A stretch of 38,249 bases of DNA. It comes from Candidatus Binatota bacterium (lineage in GTDB: Bacteria; Desulfobacterota; Binatia; UBA1149). Location: positions 1-38,249 of the forward strand of contig DUBO01000008.1 of NCBI GenBank assembly GCA_012960245.1, written 5' to 3'. Positions 33,035 through 38,249 of this stretch are shown one piece after another. Every line of letters starts with the position of its first letter. Positions within the stretch are counted from its first letter, which is position 1. Under the pieces are notes generated by a model. The model was given only the letters and a program-made list of their open reading frames with translations, had not been told where the DNA came from and did no database searches. The position numbers were made by a program, and so were the translations under genes.

Positions 33035-33059
33035 TGCAGCTTCACCCGGCGCAATCTCT

Positions 33060-33929
33060 TCACCCGGCGGCCAACAGCGACCTGAGGTAATGGCCATAGT
33101 CGTTGTCCAGCGACGCGGCCAGGGCCTCGAGCGCAGCGTCGTCAATGAAACCCTTGTACCAGGCGATCTCTTCGAGGCAGGCGATTTTCAGCCCCTGCCG
33201 CTCCTCTATGGTCTGTATGAAGTTGGACGCCTGCAGCAACGCGGTGTATGTGCCCGTGTCGAGCCAGGCCGTGCCGCGGCCGAGCACCTCGACGGCAAGC
33301 TCATGGCGGTCTAGGTACACGCGGTTGACGTCGGTGATCTCGAGCTCGCCCCTTGCCGAGGGTGCAAGCGACGCGGCGATGTCGGTCACCTGCTGGTCGT
33401 AGAAGTACAGACCCGTAACCGCAAAGTTAGACCTCGGGTGGGCTGGCTTTTCTTCTAGCGTCAGGGCGTGGCCATCGTCGTCAAAGTCGACCACGCCGTA
33501 GCGCTCGGGGTCGCGCACCGGGTAGGCAAAAACAGTGGCTCCCTTTTCGCGCGCCGCGGCCACCGCCAGGGTGTCCTCGATGCCGTGGCCAAAGAAGATG
33601 TTGTCGCCCAACACGAGCGCCACCGGCTTCCCCTCGTTGAACTCGCGCTTGAGCAGAAAAGCCTGGGCGATGCCGCCGGGCTCGGGCTGGGCCACGTAGC
33701 TGAGCGAAATGCCCAGGCGGCTGCCGTCGCCCAGCAGTTGCTCGAAGGCCGGCAGGTCCTGGGGCGTGGAGATGAGCTGGATATCGCGTATGCCCGCCAG
33801 CATGAGAATCGACAGCGGGTAGTACACCATGGGCTTGTCGTACACCGGCATGAGCTGCTTGGTCACAACCTTCGACAGCGGGTATAACCGCGTGCCGGCC
33901 CCCCCGGCCAGTATAATTCCCCTGCTCAC
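33060..33929 (-). CDS. rmlA: glucose-1-phosphate thymidylyltransferase
   Basis: 289 aa from the GTG at 33929 ([19 protein letters not shown]), the usual length for RmlA; a longer frame to 33977 adds a poor leader. Signature blocks: [64 protein letters not shown] and [11 protein letters not shown]. It makes dTDP-glucose from glucose-1-phosphate and dTTP. It is divergent from dxs across a 119-bp gap; a TATAAA lies 8-13 bp before its GTG, but no -35 was recognised. Confidence 0.94.
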   Translation of the reverse strand: MSRGIILAGGAGTRLYPLSKVVTKQLMPVYDKPMVYYPLSILMLAGIRDIQLISTPQDLPAFEQLLGDGSRLGISLSYVAQPEPGGIAQAFLLKREFNEGKPVALVLGDNIFFGHGIEDTLAVAAAREKGATVFAYPVRDPERYGVVDFDDDGHALTLEEKPAHPRSNFAVTGLYFYDQQVTDIAASLAPSARGELEITDVNRVYLDRHELAVEVLGRGTAWLDTGTYTALLQASNFIQTIEERQGLKIACLEEIAWYKGFIDDAALEALAASLDNDYGHYLRSLLAAG

Positions 33930-34048
33930 CGTTTCTTTATAGCAGAGACGGCCGCCGGGGGGAGAAACGCTGGTCACACGGGCGCACGGCCCGCTGGGCT
34001 GGTAAAGACCCCCGGTCAGCCTTAATCTCGGCGAGGTTTCCTACTCTC

Positions 34049-35920
34049 ATGCTGCTTGATTCGCTCAAACTACCCGAAGGCCTGGCCGACCTTTCCTACC
34101 AGGAGCTTGATCAGCTGGCCGCCGAGCTGCGCGAGCGCATAGTGGAAGTAGTGAGTCACACGGGCGGTCACCTGGGCTCAAACCTGGGCGTTGTCGAGCT
34201 CAGCCTGGCCCTGCACCGGGTTTTTGACAGCCCCCGCGACGCCATCCTCTGGGACACCGGCCACCAGGCCTACGTGCACAAGATGCTCACCGGCCGGCTC
34301 AAGGATTTTGACAAGCTGCGCCAGGAGGGCGGGCTGTCGGGCTACCCTTCGCGATCGGAATCGCCGCACGACTGGTTCGAAAACTCGCACGCGTCGACCG
34401 TACTCGGCTACGCCCACGGGCTGGCCGTGGCGCGCTCGGCCAGCGTCAGCCCAGCAGACAGCGACCCAGCCCGCCGCGTAGTTGCCGTCATAGGCGACGG
34501 GGCGCTCACGGGAGGCATGGCCTACGAGGGCCTCAACAACCTCGGCCACAGCGGCAAAAACGTAATCATCGTCTTCAACGACAACGGCCGATCCTACGCC
34601 CCCACGGTGAGCCGGCTGTCGGAAAGCCTCATCCACATCCGCTCCAACCCCACCTACATGCAGCGGCAGCGACGGCTCGAAGAGATGGCCGAAAAGATCC
34701 CCTGGGTGGGCGAGCTGCTGCACCGCGGGATAGTGGCGTCGAAGGCCGCCATACGCGAGATGTGGGAGCCCACTGCCTTCTTCGAGATGCTCGGCATCCA
34801 CTACCTCGGGCCCTTTGACGGGCACGACCTGCCGGCGCTCGAAAGGGAACTGGCCAACGCCCGTGAGTTTCCGGGTGCGGTGGTGCTGCACGTGCTCACG
34901 CAGAAAGGTCGCGGCCACGCGCCTGCCGAAAACGACCCCATCAAGGCCATGCACGACACCTCCGAGCTCAAGGCTGGCAGCTACACCGAAGCCTTCAGCA
35001 AGTGGCTGGTCAGGGCAGGCGAACAGCGGCCCGAGCTGATGGCCATCACCGCCGCCATGCCCGACTCAACCGGCCTGCTGCCGTTCAAGGATCGCTTTCC
35101 CGATCGCTTTCTCGACGTGGGCATAGCCGAGCAGCACGCCGTTACGGCGGCCGCCGGCATGGCCATCGGCGGACTCAAACCGGTTGTGGCCATCTACTCC
35201 ACCTTTCTTACCCGTGCCATCGACCAGGTGAACCTCGACGTGGGCCTGCACCGGCTGCCGGTCGTGTTCTGCCTCGACCGGGCTGGCGTAACGGGCGACG
35301 ACGGCCCGTCTCACCACGGTCTGCTCGACATGGTGCTGCTGTCCAAGGTGCCCGGCATGACCATCCTGGCGCCCTCGTCCTACCAGGAGCTCGAACAGAT
35401 GCTCGACGACTCGCTCGAGATCACCGACGGCCCGGTGGCTATACGCTGGGCCAAGACCGCGGCGCCTGTTGCCGGGCCCGGTGAGGTGGGCCGCGGGTTG
35501 GGGGCGCGCAGGGTGCTCGCGGGCAGCCAGCTTTGCATCATAGGCGTGGGCAAGATGCTGGCGGCCGCACTCGATGCGGCGCGGCTGCTTGAAGCCGACG
35601 GCCTCAAGGCCACCGTCTGGGACCCGAGGGCGGTGAAGCCGCTCGACGACGACATGCTGGCCGACGCCGCCAGCCACTCACTGGTGGTGACCATCGAAGA
35701 CGGCTTCAAAGAAGGCGGTGCCGGAACGGCCGTGCGCGAAGGCCTGGCGGCATTGTCGTCAGAGGCCAAGGTGGTTGTGCTGGGTGTACCCGTTGAATAC
35801 ATCGCCCACGGCAAGCCCGATGACATACTGGCCCGCCTGGGCCTGAACGGCGCGGGCATAGCCGCCACCGTAAGGGCCGAGAGCAAGGGCGTTATTCCGC
35901 CCCGCGCCGCCGCCGGCTGA
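34049..35920 (+). CDS. dxs: 1-deoxy-D-xylulose-5-phosphate synthase
   Basis: A 623-aa thiamine-diphosphate enzyme that joins pyruvate and glyceraldehyde-3-phosphate in the first step of the MEP isoprenoid pathway. The ThDP motif is IGDGALTGGMAYEGLNNLG...NDNGRSYAPT; the N-terminus has SHTGGHLGSNLGVVELSLALH; the transketolase-like second domain has DVGIAEQHAVTAAAGMA and CLDRAGVTGDDGPSHHG. The length is normal. It stands alone between two sugar-nucleotide blocks, with no ispA or xseB neighbour. A clear ribosome site is lacking. Confidence 0.96.
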   Translation: MLLDSLKLPEGLADLSYQELDQLAAELRERIVEVVSHTGGHLGSNLGVVELSLALHRVFDSPRDAILWDTGHQAYVHKMLTGRLKDFDKLRQEGGLSGYPSRSESPHDWFENSHASTVLGYAHGLAVARSASVSPADSDPARRVVAVIGDGALTGGMAYEGLNNLGHSGKNVIIVFNDNGRSYAPTVSRLSESLIHIRSNPTYMQRQRRLEEMAEKIPWVGELLHRGIVASKAAIREMWEPTAFFEMLGIHYLGPFDGHDLPALERELANAREFPGAVVLHVLTQKGRGHAPAENDPIKAMHDTSELKAGSYTEAFSKWLVRAGEQRPELMAITAAMPDSTGLLPFKDRFPDRFLDVGIAEQHAVTAAAGMAIGGLKPVVAIYSTFLTRAIDQVNLDVGLHRLPVVFCLDRAGVTGDDGPSHHGLLDMVLLSKVPGMTILAPSSYQELEQMLDDSLEITDGPVAIRWAKTAAPVAGPGEVGRGLGARRVLAGSQLCIIGVGKMLAAALDAARLLEADGLKATVWDPRAVKPLDDDMLADAASHSLVVTIEDGFKEGGAGTAVREGLAALSSEAKVVVLGVPVEYIAHGKPDDILARLGLNGAGIAATVRAESKGVIPPRAAAG

Positions 35921-35948
35921 AAAGTCGCGGGCTGGCTGGCCGCTGGCC

Positions 35949-36869
35949 TCAGACCTCAGCGAGCGTGGCCTTCAAGCCTTCCTCAAGGCCGACCTTGGCC
36001 TGGAAGCCGAGCAGCTCTTGCGCACGCGTTACGTTGAGTACGCGCCTGCGGGCGCCCTCGGGGCGACTCGTGTCCCACTCAACTGCGCCCGTGTAGCCCG
36101 TGAGCGCAGCGAGCGAGTGGGCCAGCTCCTCGATGCTGGTCTCGCGCCCGCTACCTATGTTGATCGGCGAGGGGTCGTTGATACAACGTGCGGCTTCAAC
36201 GATGGCGCGGGCGGCATCGTCGAGGAACAGGAAGTCACGGGTTGCCTGGCCGCTGCCCCAGCAGACTACACTCCTGTCGCCGGCCTCCAGCGCCGTGCGA
36301 AAGCGCCTGACCATGGCCGGCACCACAAACGAGCGCTCGGGGTCGTCCGACATTCCCGGGCCGTAGACATTGGTGAGCACCAGCAACGCGGCGCTCAAGC
36401 CGTACTGGCGGTGGTAGCCATCGAGCAGCGACACCAGCAGGCGCGATGCCGTGGCGTAGCCGGCCACCTCGGGCACTGGCGTGCCCGCCAGCAGGTCGCT
36501 CTCCTCGAGCGGCATGGGCGCGTCGGGCGCGTAGGCGTCGGCGCTGGCAACGGTCACCAGGCGCTCAACCTCAAACTTCCGGCAGGCCTCCACCACGTTC
36601 AAGGACATAGTAGCGTTGGCGTACAGATGGCGGCCGGGGTTCTGGCGATGAGCAACTATGCCGCCGCCCTCGCCCGCCAGGTGAATAACCAACTGAGGGG
36701 AAGTTTTTTCGAACAGTCCTTCGGTAGCCGCAGCGTCGGTGAGATCAGCCTCGGCGCGGCCCACAGCCGTGGCCTGGGCACCGGCCTCGTGCAGCAACTC
36801 GCACACGCGCGAGCCAATGAAGCCCTTGCCGCCTGTGACAAGTGTGCGGGTTGCGGTCAGGTCGGTCAT
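35949..36869 (-). CDS. GDP-fucose-synthase-like SDR with degenerate catalytic residues
   Basis: A 306-aa extended SDR with an intact Rossmann start TGGKGFIGSRV (12-22). HLAGEGGGIVAHRQNPGRHL and NATMSLNVVEACRKFEVERL resemble GDP-L-fucose synthase (GMER/WcaG). The active site differs. The YxxxK motif reads YATAS, so Tyr138 is kept but Lys142 is Ser. The GMER cysteine in SSC is Asp111 (SAD). The histidine in SHVIPAL is Phe181 (SFVVPAM). Either it uses another mechanism, has a binding role, or my alignment by eye is shifted. FLFLDDAARAIVEAAR and INIGSGRETSIEELA are normal for sugar epimerases. It is divergent from gme. Confidence 0.75.
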   Translation of the reverse strand: MTDLTATRTLVTGGKGFIGSRVCELLHEAGAQATAVGRAEADLTDAAATEGLFEKTSPQLVIHLAGEGGGIVAHRQNPGRHLYANATMSLNVVEACRKFEVERLVTVASADAYAPDAPMPLEESDLLAGTPVPEVAGYATASRLLVSLLDGYHRQYGLSAALLVLTNVYGPGMSDDPERSFVVPAMVRRFRTALEAGDRSVVCWGSGQATRDFLFLDDAARAIVEAARCINDPSPINIGSGRETSIEELAHSLAALTGYTGAVEWDTSRPEGARRRVLNVTRAQELLGFQAKVGLEEGLKATLAEV

Positions 36870-37002
36870 GATGACTGCAAAATGGCACGGGGATGGAGCT
36901 CAGTACACGGGCGAGGGGATAGCGCTTCGGCGGTGGCGCCCGCCCGAAAACCCGACGCTCTGCACAGAACGTGACGCGCTGCGCACCATTACACCCTGCG
37001 GT

Positions 37003-37032
37003 TTGACTGCCACCACTTCAAAGCGGTAGATT
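37003..37032 (+). promoter_or_regulatory. possible sigma70-type promoter for gme
   Basis: TTGACT (37003-37008) and TAGATT (37027-37032) are separated by 18 bp; a TATAGT follows at 37036-37041. It lies 81-110 bp upstream of the gme ATG in the 243-bp divergent gap. The rest of that gap (36870-37002) shows no gene or repeat. Confidence 0.35.
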
Positions 37033-37112
37033 CATTATAGTCATGTTCAGGCCGGGTGGGTCAGTCGCGTTAATAGCGCCGCCAGCCACGGCAAACCAGG
37101 GAGTAATCGGGT

Positions 37113-38087
37113 ATGAAAACAGCACTTGTATGCGGCGCGGGCGGCTTCATCGGCCACCACCTGGCCAACAAGCTCAAGGGTGAGGGCTACTGGGTACGCG
37201 GCGTCGACATCAAGAACCCCGAGTTTTCGGCGCCCGACACCGACGAATTCCTGGTTCTGGACCTCAGGGAAGCAGCCGCCTGCAAGCAGGCCCTCGCCGC
37301 GCCCGGCGGTAGCACCTTCGACGAGGTCTACCAGCTCGCGGCCGACATGGGTGGCATGGGGTTCATCCACAGCGCCGAGTGCGAAATCATGACCAACAGC
37401 GCCCTTATAAACATACACATGGTCAACGAGGCGGCTGATGCCGGCGTGGGCCGTTACTTCTTCTCTTCATCGGCCTGCGTCTACCGCGACCAGGCAATAG
37501 GCGAGTCATACATAAGCGAGGATGACGCCTACCCCGCCCTGCCCGACAACGAATACGGCTGGGAAAAGCTGGTCGCCGAGCGCATGGCACAGTCGTTCTC
37601 GCGCACCCGCGGGCTCGACGTTCGTATTGCCCGCTTCCAGAACTGCTTCGGCCCGCAAGGCACCTGGGAAGGTGGGCGTGAGAAAGCCCCAGCCGCCATC
37701 TGCCGCAAGGTGGCCATGATAGAGGACGGTGGCGAGATCGAAGTCTGGGGCGACGGCAGCGCGCTCAGGGTCTACACCTACATCGACGACCTGTGCGACG
37801 GCATCTACACACTGATGCAGTCAGACATCACCGAACCCACCAACGTGGGCAGCACCGAGCTCACGACGGTGAACGAACTGGTAGCAACGGTTGCCTCGGT
37901 GGCCGGTAAAACGGTGAAGGTAAAACACATAGACGGGCCCGTTGGCGTGCAAGCCAGGTACCACGAGATTGACCGCCTTATGGCCACCGGTTGGAAGCCC
38001 AGGTGGACGGTAGAAAAAGGCATCCGCGAGACTTACCCATGGATAGAAGAGCAGGTTAAGGCTGCCAGGTTGAGGAAGGTTGGGTAG
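37113..38087 (+). CDS. gme: GDP-mannose 3,5-epimerase-like SDR
   Basis: A 324-aa extended SDR from the ATG at 37113, with GGGAG about 9 nt upstream. It has VCGAGGFIGHHLANKL, the GME-specific AADMGGMGFIHS, SSSACVYRDQ (the Cys used as acid/base), YGWEKLVAERM (YxxxK) and FGPQGTWEGGREKAPAAICRK (the second catalytic Lys). These match GDP-mannose 3,5-epimerase, known best from plants, where it makes GDP-L-galactose. In bacteria such enzymes feed surface polysaccharides. It is followed 68 bp later by a glycosyltransferase start, so the product may go directly into a glycan. Confidence 0.88.
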   Translation: MKTALVCGAGGFIGHHLANKLKGEGYWVRGVDIKNPEFSAPDTDEFLVLDLREAAACKQALAAPGGSTFDEVYQLAADMGGMGFIHSAECEIMTNSALINIHMVNEAADAGVGRYFFSSSACVYRDQAIGESYISEDDAYPALPDNEYGWEKLVAERMAQSFSRTRGLDVRIARFQNCFGPQGTWEGGREKAPAAICRKVAMIEDGGEIEVWGDGSALRVYTYIDDLCDGIYTLMQSDITEPTNVGSTELTTVNELVATVASVAGKTVKVKHIDGPVGVQARYHEIDRLMATGWKPRWTVEKGIRETYPWIEEQVKAARLRKVG

Positions 38088-38155
38088 CAGGGGCCCGCTT
38101 TTATGCTGCTGCATGAAGCACCCACCTGCCTGACCAGTCCAGCCAGACTTTCCGA

Positions 38156-38249
38156 TTGAAACTCGTCATACACGACTACGCAGGACACGCATTTACAGTC
38201 CAACTCAGTCGTGAGCTAGCCAAGCAAGGACACGAAGTACATCACTTGT
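38156..38249 (+). CDS. glycosyltransferase family 4-like, N-terminus only (cut by window end)
   Basis: 31 codons from the TTG at 38156 to the window end: MKLVIHDYAGHAFTVQLSRE then LAKQGHEVHHL. This is a typical N-terminus of a GT4-type glycosyltransferase (beta strand, HDYAGH, then LSRELAKQGHEV). It lies downstream of gme on the same strand and probably uses nucleotide sugars made in this region. The start codon is inferred from the match; the rest lies outside the window. Confidence 0.7.
   Translation, partial: MKLVIHDYAGHAFTVQLSRELAKQGHEVHHL

Overview
The window is a gene-dense, high-GC bacterial chromosome segment of about 38 kb. It resembles an uncultured deltaproteobacterium-like lineage in the broad sense (Myxococcota, Desulfobacterota, Binatota and relatives). 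The inference rests on the cinA-recA-recX-alaS order, a DUF1800/DUF1501 pair beside a secreted cytochrome-like protein, FG-GAP and propeller proteins with a dockerin-like tail, and many GTG/TTG starts. No 16S rRNA, tRNA, CRISPR array, transposase or integrase is visible, so the taxonomy is inference only. The region looks like vertically inherited chromosome with an accessory lipid operon and a sugar-nucleotide block.

Layout. (1) 1-3652, minus: a secreted cluster with a Tat-exported DUF1501 protein (cut by the window start), DUF1800, and an exported protein with a CX4CH haem-like motif. (2) 3803-5700: a FabL-like enoyl reductase/SDR, a small membrane protein, a small acidic protein and a TPR protein. 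(3) 5824-9444, plus: a tight three-gene operon of a LuxE-family acyl-activating protein, a LuxC-family acyl reductase and a class III PLP aminotransferase, with no luciferase. It is most simply read as acyl -> aldehyde -> amine chemistry and is the best candidate here for an undescribed pathway. (4) 20590-9480, minus: housekeeping genes DUF4345, pgpA, cinA, recA, recX, alaS, phoH, ybeY, lnt, prfB. prfB carries the RF2 programmed +1 frameshift. (5) 20616-24562, minus: two overlapping secreted beta-propeller genes ending in a good intrinsic terminator. (6) 24704-31391: a cysQ-like phosphatase (plus), a large M23 peptidase (minus), then ruvX, mltG, lexA, hemW (plus). (7) 31416-38249: surface-sugar genes rmlA-rmlC-gmd (minus), dxs (plus), a GDP-fucose-synthase-like SDR that has lost catalytic residues (minus), a GDP-mannose 3,5-epimerase and the start of a glycosyltransferase (plus).

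How the parts connect. LexA and the cinA-recA-recX unit lie about 10 kb apart but share a nearly identical 23-bp sequence upstream (19692-19714 and 29555-29577). It is built as two half-sites 11 bp apart, like the alphaproteobacterial GTTC-N7-GTTC SOS box, and is probably this organism's LexA operator. Several gene pairs are joined by 4-bp stop/start overlaps (GTGA or TTGA), which suggests translational coupling. The sugar block supplies GDP-mannose-derived precursors and part of the dTDP-rhamnose route; rmlB and rmlD are not in the window.
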